Positions 36,478 through 46,038 of a stretch of 64,000 bases of DNA are shown piece by piece (position 1 is the first letter of the stretch; the number at the start of each line of letters is the position of its first letter). The notes under the pieces were generated by a model. That model made no database searches. It was not told the DNA's origin and saw nothing but the letters and a program-made list of their open reading frames with translations. The stretch spans positions 992,001 to 1,056,000 of the forward strand of contig NZ_AP014680.1 of assembly GCF_000829395.1 (NCBI RefSeq). The letters run 5' to 3'. The DNA is from Paucilactobacillus hokkaidonensis JCM 18461. Its GTDB lineage: Bacteria > Bacillota > Bacilli > Lactobacillales > Lactobacillaceae. The position numbers were made by a program, and so were the translations under genes.

Positions 36478-38505
36478 ATGCTTAGTTTACAAGATTCAGT
36501 TAGTTTGATTACAGGCGTTGGCCCTAAACGGGTAATTGCATTAGCCAGTTTAGGGATTCAAACAGTTGAAGATTTACTGACATATTATCCGACTCGTTAT
36601 GACAACTTTGAGGTACGTGATCTCAGTACAGCAGTTGATCAAGAAAAATTAACAATTAAAGGAACGGTGATGTCTGAACCAGTCATTGCACGGTTCGGTT
36701 ATAAAAAAAATCGATTGAGTTTTCGTTTGTTAGTTGACCAAGATGTAGTTATGGTAACTTTTTTTAATCAGCCATATTTAAAAGATAGAATTGAACTAGG
36801 TAAGGATCTGGCCGTTTATGGTAAATGGGATGGCAATACAGCTCGATTAACTGGGATGAAGCTAATCACAATGAACAACAGTGAACTAGGTGCTGTGTAT
36901 CCGGCTAATAAGCAGATCAAAGCCAATACTATTAAAAAGTTTGTTGAAACTGGGTTTAAACAGTACGAACATGTAATTGCGACATTACTGCCGCCACCGT
37001 TAATTAAACAATATGGCTTACTTCCACGTGCCAAAATGATTCAAGAAATGCATTTTCCCAGTGATGAGCACACAGCGAAGTTGGCTCGACGTAGTGCTGC
37101 CTATGAGGAGTTTTTTTTGTTTCAGCTACGAATTCAAGCATTGAAACGTGAAAATCAAACTGAAGATGGTCTGGAAATTTTATATCATAATGATGAACTA
37201 AAAACTTTTATTGGGTCACTCAGTTATGAATTAACTTCAGCACAAAAAAAGGTTGTTAATGAAATCTGTCGTGATCTACGACGACCAATCCAAATGAATC
37301 GGTTATTGCAAGGAGATGTGGGGTCTGGAAAAACAATTGTTGCTGCAATTGCCATGTATGCGACTATTACGGCGGGATATCAAGCTGCTTTGATGGTACC
37401 AACTGAAATTTTGGCTGGTCAGCACGCTGAAAATTTTGCCCGTCTTTTTGATGGGTTACCCGTGAATGTCGGATTGTTGACTGGTTCTATGACTGCCAAG
37501 CAACATCGGCAATTATTAGATCAAATTAAGCATGGTGGCGTTAATCTAATTATTGGTACGCATGCACTTATTCAAGATGCAGTTGAATATGCTAACTTGG
37601 GTTTGATTGTTACCGATGAACAACATCGTTTTGGTGTTAATCAACGACAAAAGTTTCGTGAAAAAGGGGAACACCCAGATGTACTGGCAATGACAGCTAC
37701 CCCGATTCCGCGGACTTTGGCGATCACGGCTTATGGTGAAATGGATGTTTCTATTATTAGTGAAATGCCAAAGGGGCGCCAGCCGATTGAGACACGTTGG
37801 TTGCGAAGTAATCAGACTGGTGTTGCGTTAGAATTTGTGTTAAAACAGTTGCAACAAGGATCACAAATTTATGTTGTGACACCATTAATTGAGCAATCAG
37901 AGACATTAGACGTTCGGAATGCGGAAGAGCTGTATGACAACCTCAAACAATATTTTGAACCGCAGTTTAAAATCGGATTGTTGCACGGTCGATTAACAAA
38001 TGAAGAAAAAGATGCAACGATGCAGGCATTTAAAGATAATGAAACTAATTTATTGGTATCAACGACTGTGATTGAAGTTGGTGTTGATGTAGCTAATGCA
38101 ACTGTGATGATGGTTTATGATGCTGATCGATTTGGGTTAGCACAATTGCATCAGTTGCGCGGCCGCGTCGGTCGGGGAAGCAAGCAAGGGTATTGTTTAT
38201 TAATTGCCGATCCAAAAAATCAGGTTGGAATTCAAAGAATGCAGACAATGACAGAAACGACGGACGGATTTGTGGTGGCACAACGTGATCTGGAATTACG
38301 TGGTGCTGGCGATGTTCTTGGTCAAAAACAGTCTGGTTTGCCGGACTTTAAAGTTGGTGATCCAGTTGGTGATCTAAAAATGTTACAAACTGCTCAGGCT
38401 GACGCTACTGATTTATTGGCGACAGAAGATTGGGATACGCAAACCGATAATTTACCATTAGTACAGTATTTACATCGTCATCAGCTCCAAACACACTTTG
38501 ATTAA
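36478..38505 (+). CDS. recG: ATP-dependent DNA helicase RecG
   Basis: 675 residues. N-terminal wedge/OB domain, Walker A GDVGSGKT (about 278), DEQH box (about 379), TATPIPRTLA, STTVIEVGVDV and QLRGRVGRG motifs. Remodels stalled forks and Holliday junctions. AAAGGAGG ribosome site. The fakA-recG-plsX-acpP order is standard for the group. Confidence 0.97.
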   Translation: MLSLQDSVSLITGVGPKRVIALASLGIQTVEDLLTYYPTRYDNFEVRDLSTAVDQEKLTIKGTVMSEPVIARFGYKKNRLSFRLLVDQDVVMVTFFNQPYLKDRIELGKDLAVYGKWDGNTARLTGMKLITMNNSELGAVYPANKQIKANTIKKFVETGFKQYEHVIATLLPPPLIKQYGLLPRAKMIQEMHFPSDEHTAKLARRSAAYEEFFLFQLRIQALKRENQTEDGLEILYHNDELKTFIGSLSYELTSAQKKVVNEICRDLRRPIQMNRLLQGDVGSGKTIVAAIAMYATITAGYQAALMVPTEILAGQHAENFARLFDGLPVNVGLLTGSMTAKQHRQLLDQIKHGGVNLIIGTHALIQDAVEYANLGLIVTDEQHRFGVNQRQKFREKGEHPDVLAMTATPIPRTLAITAYGEMDVSIISEMPKGRQPIETRWLRSNQTGVALEFVLKQLQQGSQIYVVTPLIEQSETLDVRNAEELYDNLKQYFEPQFKIGLLHGRLTNEEKDATMQAFKDNETNLLVSTTVIEVGVDVANATVMMVYDADRFGLAQLHQLRGRVGRGSKQGYCLLIADPKNQVGIQRMQTMTETTDGFVVAQRDLELRGAGDVLGQKQSGLPDFKVGDPVGDLKMLQTAQADATDLLATEDWDTQTDNLPLVQYLHRHQLQTHFD

Positions 38506-38522
38506 AAGAGAAGGTATATAAA

Positions 38523-39563
38523 ATGAAAATTGCAGTTGACGCCATGGGTGGCGATCACGCACCACAAGAAATTATTATTGGAGTAGAACAAGCACGTGAT
38601 TTGTATCCAGATGTTGAGTTTTATTTATATGGGATGGAAGATCAAATTCGCCCTTTAGTTAAGAATCAAGATCGATTAACGATTATTCCAACGACGGAAA
38701 CTATTGACATGGGTGAAGAACCCGTCCGTGCAATTCGCCGTAAAAAAGATTCATCGATTGTTAGAGCGGCGAATGCGGTCAAAGCTGGAGAAGCAGATGC
38801 ATTTTTTTCTGCAGGAAATACTGGTGCAGTACTAGCTGCTGGTCTATTTATTGTTGGGCGAATTAAAGGGATTGACCGTCCTGGCTTAACTTCCGTTTTA
38901 CCAGTTGCTGATCCAAAAACAGATCAACAAAATTTTGTTTATTTAGATACAGGTGCTAATGCTGAAAGCAAAGAAAAGAATTTAGTTCAGTTTGCCTATT
39001 TAGGTAAATTCTATGCCCAAAAAGTATTAAAAGTTGCACAACCCCGAGTGGCATTATTAAATAATGGTACTGAAGAAGATAAGGGAGATAAGTTACATAA
39101 AGCGGTCTATCAACTACTCAATGATGATCCTGAAATTGATTTTGTTGGTAATGTAGAATCTAGTGAATTATTAAATGGTCGCGCAGACGTGGTAGTTACT
39201 GATGGCTGGGGTGGCAATGCTGCCTTAAAGGCAACAGAAGGTACTGCTAAAACAATGTTATCATTAATTAAAAATGGTATTTTGAATGGTGGGTTACGTG
39301 CTAAACTCGGCTATTTATTGATGAAACCAGTTTTTGGTCAAATTGGTAAAATTATGGGGACATCCAATTATGGTGGTGCGGTTATGTTGGGTTTGAAGGC
39401 TCCGGTTGTCAAAACACATGGATCATCTAAGGCTGATGCAGTAAAAAACACGATTGGTCAAATTAGAGAAATGCTGTCATCAAAAGTGATTGATGAGACG
39501 GTTATTCATTTTAGTGCAATTGATCAGGCTGAAGACGTAGACAATTCTTCTAAAAACAGCTAA
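38523..39563 (+). CDS. plsX: Phosphate acyltransferase PlsX
   Basis: 346 residues. Makes acyl-phosphate from acyl-ACP, the first step of phospholipid synthesis. Signatures: IAVDAMGGDHAPQEI, PVRAIRRKKDSSIVRAANAVK, AFFSAGNTGAVLAAG, VVVTDGWGGNAALKATEGTA. Followed 39 bases later by the acyl carrier protein gene. Confidence 0.97.
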   Translation: MKIAVDAMGGDHAPQEIIIGVEQARDLYPDVEFYLYGMEDQIRPLVKNQDRLTIIPTTETIDMGEEPVRAIRRKKDSSIVRAANAVKAGEADAFFSAGNTGAVLAAGLFIVGRIKGIDRPGLTSVLPVADPKTDQQNFVYLDTGANAESKEKNLVQFAYLGKFYAQKVLKVAQPRVALLNNGTEEDKGDKLHKAVYQLLNDDPEIDFVGNVESSELLNGRADVVVTDGWGGNAALKATEGTAKTMLSLIKNGILNGGLRAKLGYLLMKPVFGQIGKIMGTSNYGGAVMLGLKAPVVKTHGSSKADAVKNTIGQIREMLSSKVIDETVIHFSAIDQAEDVDNSSKNS

Positions 39564-39602
39564 ACTAATTGAGTGCCAATTGATGATGAGGAGTAATTTA
39601 AG

Positions 39603-39848
39603 ATGGAAAAGCAGGAGATTTTTGATAAAGTAACTGAAATTGTGGCGGATCACTTTGATGTTGATCGGGCAAAGGTTACTAATGAGTTGAATTTAAAAAC
39701 TGATTTGAACGCGGACTCAATTGACTTTGTTGAGTTTGTCTTAGAAATTGAGGATACTTTTGGTTCTGAAATTTCTGATAGCGATGCTGAAAAATTAAGT
39801 ACAATCGGTGAAGTTGTCGATTATATCGCCGCACATCAAACTAATTAG
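39603..39848 (+). CDS. acpP: Acyl carrier protein
   Basis: 81 residues. Four-helix ACP with the phosphopantetheine attachment Ser39 in LNADSIDFVEFVLEIED. Acidic throughout. Adjacent to plsX, so probably the carrier that delivers acyl groups to PlsX; lactobacilli often have another ACP in the fab cluster. Confidence 0.95.
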   Translation: MEKQEIFDKVTEIVADHFDVDRAKVTNELNLKTDLNADSIDFVEFVLEIEDTFGSEISDSDAEKLSTIGEVVDYIAAHQTN

Positions 39849-39870
39849 TAAATTGAATATTGAGTTAAGC

Positions 39871-39908
39871 AAAGGGCCGCAACAATCAATTTGTTATCGG
39901 TCCTTTTA
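39871..39908 (+). terminator. Terminator after acpP
   Basis: AAAGGGCCG pairs with CGGTCCTTT (one mismatch), with an inner AACAA/TTGTT pair. T-run is short. Confidence 0.6.
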
Positions 39909-39984
39909 CTCGTACGATTAATTCTTTCACTACGGTATTAAAACACGTATAATGGTTATTATATGAGTTAACTCGGAGGTAAAA

Positions 39985-40686
39985 ATGATTAAGAAATTGG
40001 AACAAAATTTAGCTACAAAGTTTAATATTCATTTTAATGATCCTAAATTATTAGACGAGGCCTTTACGCAGGCTTCGTATGTTAATGAGCATCCCAATCA
40101 AGGGTTAAAGTACTATGAACGGATTGAATTTTTAGGTGATGCCGTCTTGCAATTAACAGTTTCAGAGTATATTTATCAACGGTATCCTGAGTTACCACAA
40201 GGTAAACTAAGCCGTTTGCGAGCTGCAATGGTGCAAGAGGATAGTTTTAGTAAATTTGCTCTGGAATGTGATTTTGATAAATATATTAGGTTGGGTCATG
40301 GGGAAGAAATGGCAGGTGCGCGTCAACGTCCATCACTTCTTTGTGATATTTTTGAGTCTTTTATCGGTGCGCTTTATTTGGACCAGGGGAAAGCAGCAGT
40401 CGAAGAATTTATTGGACAAGTTATTTTTCCTAAATTAGATCAAGGCTGGTTTGATCATGCCGTTGACTACAAAACAAGTTTACAAGAGCTTTTGCAACGT
40501 GATGGTGATGTTGACATTGAGTATGTTGTAATTAACGAGGTTGGTCCGGATAACGATCGTAAGTATCAAGTGGAAGTTCGGGCAGACAATAAAAAAATTG
40601 GAGCCGGTGCAGGATCGTCCAAAAAGCATGCAGAAATGCAAGCAGCTCAAAATGCATTGAATGAATTACGACAGGCCGGCAACTAA
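39985..40686 (+). CDS. rnc: Ribonuclease III
   Basis: 233 residues. Cleaves double-stranded RNA in rRNA and mRNA processing. Nuclease domain with signature ERIEFLGDAVL (about residues 45-55) and second acidic site DIFESFIGALYLD; C-terminal double-stranded RNA-binding domain (YKTSLQELLQ, GAGSSKKHAEMQAAQNAL). Starts the rnc-smc-ftsY-ylxM-ffh run. GGAGGT ribosome site. It could process the long hairpin repeats in this window. Confidence 0.97.
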   Translation: MIKKLEQNLATKFNIHFNDPKLLDEAFTQASYVNEHPNQGLKYYERIEFLGDAVLQLTVSEYIYQRYPELPQGKLSRLRAAMVQEDSFSKFALECDFDKYIRLGHGEEMAGARQRPSLLCDIFESFIGALYLDQGKAAVEEFIGQVIFPKLDQGWFDHAVDYKTSLQELLQRDGDVDIEYVVINEVGPDNDRKYQVEVRADNKKIGAGAGSSKKHAEMQAAQNALNELRQAGN

Positions 40687-40749
40687 CTGTATATTTATTT
40701 GCAACCATAATTTTAGGAATAAAAAATTACCTTAATTTAGGAGCCTGAA

Positions 40750-43700
40750 ATGCGACTGATTTCATTAGAGCTAAATGGTTTTAAATCATTTGCGCAAAAA
40801 ACAAAAATTGAATTTATGACCGGAATGACTGGGATTGTTGGCCCCAATGGTAGTGGTAAAAGTAATATTATTGAGGCTATTCGTTGGGTAATGGGAGAAC
40901 AGTCTGCCAAAGATTTACGTGGCGGCAAGATGACTGATATTATTTTTGCTGGATCAGCAACCAGAAAACCGCTGAATCGGGCTGAAGTATCGATTACTTT
41001 CGACAATCACGATCATTATTTAGCTAGCGATTACACCGAAATAAAAATTACACGCCGGTTATATCGCAGTGGTGAGAGTCAATATTTAATTAATGGAAAT
41101 GAGTGTCGACTTAAAGATGTCTTGGACCTCTTTATGGATTCTGGCTTAGGCCGTGAATCGTTCTCGATTATTTCACAAGGTCGTGTTGAAGCAATCTTTA
41201 ATGGTAAGCCAGAAGATCGACGGGCAGTTATTGAAGAGGTAGCTGGTGTTGCTAAATACAAAAAAAACAAAGACACAGCCCAAAAACGATTAGGTGAGAC
41301 TAACGATAATTTGCACCGAGTAAACGATATTATTAATGAGCTTGAAACACAAATGGAACCTTTGGCGCAGCAAAGTGCCTTGGCAAAAGATTATCAAGAA
41401 CAAAAAAGCCGTTTTGATCAATTAGATAAAACTAAAACGGTGCTTGATATTGAAAAAAATCAGCATCAGTTGACTGATGTAGCTACCCGATTAGCTAATG
41501 CAAAAAAGCTAAGTGTCCAGTATGATGATCAAACTAAAGAATCTAGTCAAACGCTGAATGAACTTAAGCAACAACAAAATAGATTAAATGTGACTAAAGA
41601 TAAATTGCAAAACGATTTGTTAGTTCAAACAAAACAAATTGCCGATTTATCCAATGCAAAAAATATTAGCAACGAACGTAAAAATAATGAAGCGGCAACA
41701 TTAACCCAGATTAAAACCAGGTTGGCACAGGTTAAGCAACAATTAACCGATAACCAGGCTAAGTTAAGTGATTGGCAACAGCAACAACAGGAACAAGCGA
41801 GTGCAATTAAAACCAATCAAAATGCATTACAGCAACTTAAAGAAATGAGTGTTGAACAACGGCAACAAAAGTTATCACAACAAATTGAAAAATTGCAGTC
41901 AAAGCAAGTTGACCAGATGCAAAAATTAACAACTGTTCATAATCAAAAAACATATTTAACACATAATCATGAACAAGATCAGAAACGTCAAAGTCAGGCT
42001 AGTATTGAATTACAGACTAACGAGCATAAGACCCAACAATTAAATGAACAACAGGAACAATTACAACTTGAATTGAAGCAACAACACAGTGTTGTGGATG
42101 AAATAAATGATCAATTAGCCACAGCACAGTCTCATCGGCAACAATTACAGACTCAATATGAACAAAAACAAAAGCAATGGTATCAATCGTTAGGCCAAGT
42201 TCAAACGGTGCAAGCACGAATTAATAGCTTTAAATCATTAGAAGCTGATTATGCTGGATTTTATCAAGGTGTTCGATATGTATTACAACATCGTCAAAAG
42301 TTTGCGGGGCTCAAAGGACCAGTATCTGAGTTGCTTAATGTTCCAGCATCCTACACCACGGCCATAGAAACAGTTCTTGGTGGTCAATTACAAAATTTGG
42401 TAGTTGATAATCAACAAAGCGGTAAGCAGATTATTAATTTCTTAGTGGCTAACCGTGCTGGTCGGGCGACTATTTTACCGCTTGATACGTTGATCCAACG
42501 AAATAGTAACCAAACTTTATTGCATCAGTTAATGGGATTAACAGGGTTGGCAGGCTTAGCCAGTGAATTAGTCCAGACTGACCCTAAATTTCAATCATTA
42601 TTGAATTATTTATTGAGTAATACGTTAATTGCTGATAATTTAGATCATGCAACATTAATTGCCAAACAAAGCCAACATCGTTTTCGGGTGGTAACTCTGG
42701 ATGGACAATTAATTAATGCCAGTGGTGCAATGACTGGTGGGGCCAACAAACAGCAACGTCAGGGGTTGTTGACAAGGCAACAGTCGCAACAAGAGCTTGA
42801 GGTGCAGATAAAAGACGTCCAAGCTAAATCGACTGAGTTAGAAAATCAGGTAGGTAAATACGATACCGCCATTCAAACGAATAAACAGTTGATTGAACAA
42901 TTACAGGCTAAATTAGAACAACAGCGATCACAATTGCAGACTGTTACAAGTAAGGCCGATTTATTGCAAAATGAGCAAAAAATGAATCAGCGTCAGGTGA
43001 GTGCCCTTGAGTTTGAGGTCAAACAGCAAACTGATGAGCATGCTACTTTTGCCCAACAAATAACTGAAAACGAGCAACAAGAAAAAAAGATTACTAGTAC
43101 AATTGAAGCTTTGAAAGTCAATATTCAACAAAGCAAGGTCGATTTACAAGCTTTGCAAGAAAATGCGTCTGCACAAGCTGAGCAAATTCATGATAAAGAG
43201 CAATGGTTGGCAGTTGCAACGGAAAAATTACAACAAATTAGTCGCCAAATGACTGACCTGAATGAGGCTATTGCCAATGATGAACAGTCCATTCAACAAC
43301 TGACACAAGAAACTGATGCAACTGTGTCAAGCCAAACCGATCAGGCCCAACAAGGTCAACAAGCTGCGGATCAATTGGTTGATTTACAACAGGTTCATGA
43401 ACAGACAAACCAACAGTTAGGCCACACAAATGATTCGTTGACTGCTTTAAGTGAAAAAATTGAGGCTGCTAATCAGCAACAACAACGGCTGCAAGAATTG
43501 CAACGAGCGGCTTTAGATGAATTAAATGAAGTCAATGCACGGCATGTTAAATTGGAATCATTGATTGATCAAGGAATGAACCGGCTAGCGGAACAATATG
43601 CGATGACGTTGACCGAGGCGAAACAAGATCTTAGTGAACTTGAACCAGCAGAAATTACGACGCAATTAAAACTGCTAAAACGCGGTCTCGATGAAATTGG

Positions 43701-44307
43701 TACGGTTAATTTAGGCTCAATTGAAGAGTATGAACGCGTGTCTACTCGTTATACATTTCTACATGATCAACAAACTGACTTGCTGAATTCACAGCAACAA
43801 TTGAATGAAACCATGCAAGAAATGGACCAAGAGGTGATAACTAGATTTGAAACTAGCTTCCACCAAGTTGCGGATGCATTTGCTAAAATATTTGTCGAAA
43901 TGTTTGGCGGCGGTCAAGCAAAATTAGTTTTAACCGAACCAGATAATTTGTTAACATCTGGAATTGATATAATCGCACAGCCGCCTGGTAAAAAGAATCA
44001 ACAAATGAGCCTATTATCTGGTGGCGAACGCGCACTGACTGCCATTACATTACTATTTTCAATTCTCGCTGTCCGTCCGGTACCATTTTCTATTTTAGAT
44101 GAAACAGAAGCAGCCTTGGATGAAGCAAACGTAAATCGATTTGCACACTATCTAAGTACCTATGGTGATGATGGCCCCCAATTTATTGTCGTTACTCATC
44201 GAAAGGGTACTATGATGAATGCTAAGGTGCTCTATGGTGTTACAATGCAAGAATCAGGTGTATCGAAGATGGTTTCGGTCTCACTTGAAGATGTCAATGC
44301 TAGCTAA
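40750..44307 (+). CDS. smc: Chromosome segregation protein SMC
   Basis: 1185 residues. N-terminal Walker A GPNGSGKSN (about 32-40) and Q-loop VMGEQSAKDLRGGKM; a Gln-rich coiled coil; hinge around 515-650 (GFYQGVRYVLQHR, LETVLGGQLQNLVVDN-like, GAMTGGANKQQ); second coiled coil; C-terminal LLSGGERALTAITLLF signature and Walker B FSILDETEAALDEANV. Condenses the chromosome with ScpAB. The coiled coils are strikingly rich in Gln (CAA/CAG), a common trait of lactobacilli. Confidence 0.97.
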   Translation: MRLISLELNGFKSFAQKTKIEFMTGMTGIVGPNGSGKSNIIEAIRWVMGEQSAKDLRGGKMTDIIFAGSATRKPLNRAEVSITFDNHDHYLASDYTEIKITRRLYRSGESQYLINGNECRLKDVLDLFMDSGLGRESFSIISQGRVEAIFNGKPEDRRAVIEEVAGVAKYKKNKDTAQKRLGETNDNLHRVNDIINELETQMEPLAQQSALAKDYQEQKSRFDQLDKTKTVLDIEKNQHQLTDVATRLANAKKLSVQYDDQTKESSQTLNELKQQQNRLNVTKDKLQNDLLVQTKQIADLSNAKNISNERKNNEAATLTQIKTRLAQVKQQLTDNQAKLSDWQQQQQEQASAIKTNQNALQQLKEMSVEQRQQKLSQQIEKLQSKQVDQMQKLTTVHNQKTYLTHNHEQDQKRQSQASIELQTNEHKTQQLNEQQEQLQLELKQQHSVVDEINDQLATAQSHRQQLQTQYEQKQKQWYQSLGQVQTVQARINSFKSLEADYAGFYQGVRYVLQHRQKFAGLKGPVSELLNVPASYTTAIETVLGGQLQNLVVDNQQSGKQIINFLVANRAGRATILPLDTLIQRNSNQTLLHQLMGLTGLAGLASELVQTDPKFQSLLNYLLSNTLIADNLDHATLIAKQSQHRFRVVTLDGQLINASGAMTGGANKQQRQGLLTRQQSQQELEVQIKDVQAKSTELENQVGKYDTAIQTNKQLIEQLQAKLEQQRSQLQTVTSKADLLQNEQKMNQRQVSALEFEVKQQTDEHATFAQQITENEQQEKKITSTIEALKVNIQQSKVDLQALQENASAQAEQIHDKEQWLAVATEKLQQISRQMTDLNEAIANDEQSIQQLTQETDATVSSQTDQAQQGQQAADQLVDLQQVHEQTNQQLGHTNDSLTALSEKIEAANQQQQRLQELQRAALDELNEVNARHVKLESLIDQGMNRLAEQYAMTLTEAKQDLSELEPAEITTQLKLLKRGLDEIGTVNLGSIEEYERVSTRYTFLHDQQTDLLNSQQQLNETMQEMDQEVITRFETSFHQVADAFAKIFVEMFGGGQAKLVLTEPDNLLTSGIDIIAQPPGKKNQQMSLLSGGERALTAITLLFSILAVRPVPFSILDETEAALDEANVNRFAHYLSTYGDDGPQFIVVTHRKGTMMNAKVLYGVTMQESGVSKMVSVSLEDVNAS

Positions 44308-44331
44308 GTCGCTCGACTAGAGGAGGACAAA

Positions 44332-45672
44332 ATGGGATTATTTGATATATTTAAACGAAAATCAAAAGTTGACAAAGAAACTCAAGCTGATGAACAACAA
44401 ACTAGTGAAGTAGCACAATCTGCTGAATCACAAAGTGAAAATAATGTGGGACAAGAGATTGTGTCAGCAACCAATACTCAGTCAGAACCCCAAGCTTCAA
44501 CCGAACCAACTAGCAATGAAACAGATGTTCAATCTGAAGAATCGAGTGAGATAACCACTGTTGAATCAACAGAAGGTGAAGCCAACAATATCGAATCAGA
44601 AGTGTTATCTGATGAAATGACAAAAAGTGCCGATACAAAAATACAAGCTGATGCTGATATTGAAGAGACGCAAACTGCTAGTCCAGTTACGCAATCAGAT
44701 GAGCCAGTTTCTCAACCTACCAGTGAAGACCAACAAGATAATAAATATGAACAGGGACTAGAAAAGTCACGTACTGGTTTTGGGGCCCGATTGAATGCAT
44801 TACTAGCTAACTTTAGGCATGTTGATGAGGAATTCTTTGATAACTTGGAAGAAGCTTTGATAGAGTCTGACGTTGGTTTTGAAATGGCCGTTTCACTGAG
44901 TGATCAATTACGTGAAGAAGTAAAATTACAAAATGCCAAAAGCCAACAAGAAGTCACGAATGTTATCATCGAGAAATTAGTTGATATTTATGAGCAACAA
45001 GGTAAAAATGAGGATAATGCAATTCATTTTGCCAAACAAGGACCAACTGTTATTTTATTTGTTGGTGTCAATGGAGTTGGTAAAACAACTACTATTGGTA
45101 AAATGGCTGCATTATACCAGCGGCAGGGTAAGAAGGTGTTATTAGCTGCTGCAGATACTTTCCGGGCTGGTGCCACTGAACAGTTACAAGTGTGGGGTGA
45201 TCGTGATCACGTTAAGGTGGTCACAGGACCTGATCAAGGAGACCCGGCTGCTGTTGTTTATGATGCTGTTAATCAGGCTAAAAACGAAGACTATGATGTT
45301 TTGTTTGTTGATACAGCTGGTCGACTACAAAATAAAGTTAACCTGATGAATGAATTGGCCAAGATGAAACGGATTATTAGTCGTGAAATTGAGGGTGCCC
45401 CGCAAGAGGTGCTATTGGTGTTGGATGCAACGACAGGGCAAAATGCACTTACACAGGCTAAACTATTTAAAGAAAGTACTGATGTAACCGGAATTGTTTT
45501 GACCAAGCTTGATGGAACGGCGCGTGGTGGAATTGTATTAGCAATTCGCAATGAACTCCATTTACCAGTTAAGATGGTTGGCTTGGGAGAACAAGTTGAT
45601 GATTTACAAGAATTTGATGCTGGTGAATTTGTTTATGGGCTCTTTAAAGGCCTCGTTACAGCAACTAAGTAA
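44332..45672 (+). CDS. ftsY: Signal recognition particle receptor FtsY
   Basis: 446 residues. The first about 145 residues are a long, very acidic, Ser/Thr/Gln/Glu-rich tail with a basic start ([12 protein letters not shown]), the membrane-targeting A region, longer than in Bacillus. Then the N and G domains: G1 GVNGVGKTT (about 244), [30 protein letters not shown] and [13 protein letters not shown]. Works with Ffh (46 kb) in cotranslational membrane targeting. Confidence 0.97.
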   Translation: MGLFDIFKRKSKVDKETQADEQQTSEVAQSAESQSENNVGQEIVSATNTQSEPQASTEPTSNETDVQSEESSEITTVESTEGEANNIESEVLSDEMTKSADTKIQADADIEETQTASPVTQSDEPVSQPTSEDQQDNKYEQGLEKSRTGFGARLNALLANFRHVDEEFFDNLEEALIESDVGFEMAVSLSDQLREEVKLQNAKSQQEVTNVIIEKLVDIYEQQGKNEDNAIHFAKQGPTVILFVGVNGVGKTTTIGKMAALYQRQGKKVLLAAADTFRAGATEQLQVWGDRDHVKVVTGPDQGDPAAVVYDAVNQAKNEDYDVLFVDTAGRLQNKVNLMNELAKMKRIISREIEGAPQEVLLVLDATTGQNALTQAKLFKESTDVTGIVLTKLDGTARGGIVLAIRNELHLPVKMVGLGEQVDDLQEFDAGEFVYGLFKGLVTATK

Positions 45673-45685
45673 GGGTATCCTAATT

Positions 45686-46027
45686 ATGGAAATTGAAAAA
45701 AATTATCGAATTAATTCGTTATTTGAGTTCTACAAATCTTTATTGACAGACAAACAAAACAATTATATGCAGCTTTATTATGGGGATGATTATTCATTGG
45801 GCGAAATTGCTGAAGAATTTTCTATCAGCCGGCAAGCTGTATATGATAATATAAAGAGAACTGAATCGATCATTGAGGTATATGAAAATAAACTGCATTT
45901 GTATCGAGACTTCGTTGCCCGTAACAAACAGGCCGATATTATTCAAACCTATGTAAAAAGTAATTATCCAAATGATGAAACGCTAAACAAATTAGTTGCT
46001 CATCTTGAAAATTTAGAAGAAGAATAG
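45686..46027 (+). CDS. ylxM: YlxM family HTH protein, SRP-associated
   Basis: 113 residues from ATG 45686 (AAGGGTA upstream); the longer frame overlaps ftsY without a ribosome site. N-terminal part has a sigma-70 region 4-like HTH ([34 protein letters not shown]). In Streptococcus and Bacillus YlxM is linked to SRP and may aid Ffh/scRNA function. Between ftsY and ffh as usual. Confidence 0.93.
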   Translation: MEIEKNYRINSLFEFYKSLLTDKQNNYMQLYYGDDYSLGEIAEEFSISRQAVYDNIKRTESIIEVYENKLHLYRDFVARNKQADIIQTYVKSNYPNDETLNKLVAHLENLEEE

Positions 46028-46038
46028 GAGTATGACTG

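Noticed and set aside
38093-38281. Minus-strand frames inside recG and other core genes
   Set aside because: They are antisense shadows without start signals.
43000-43500. Gln-codon repeats in smc as a DNA repeat
   Set aside because: They encode the coiled coil; repeated CAA/CAG codons, not an independent repeat element.
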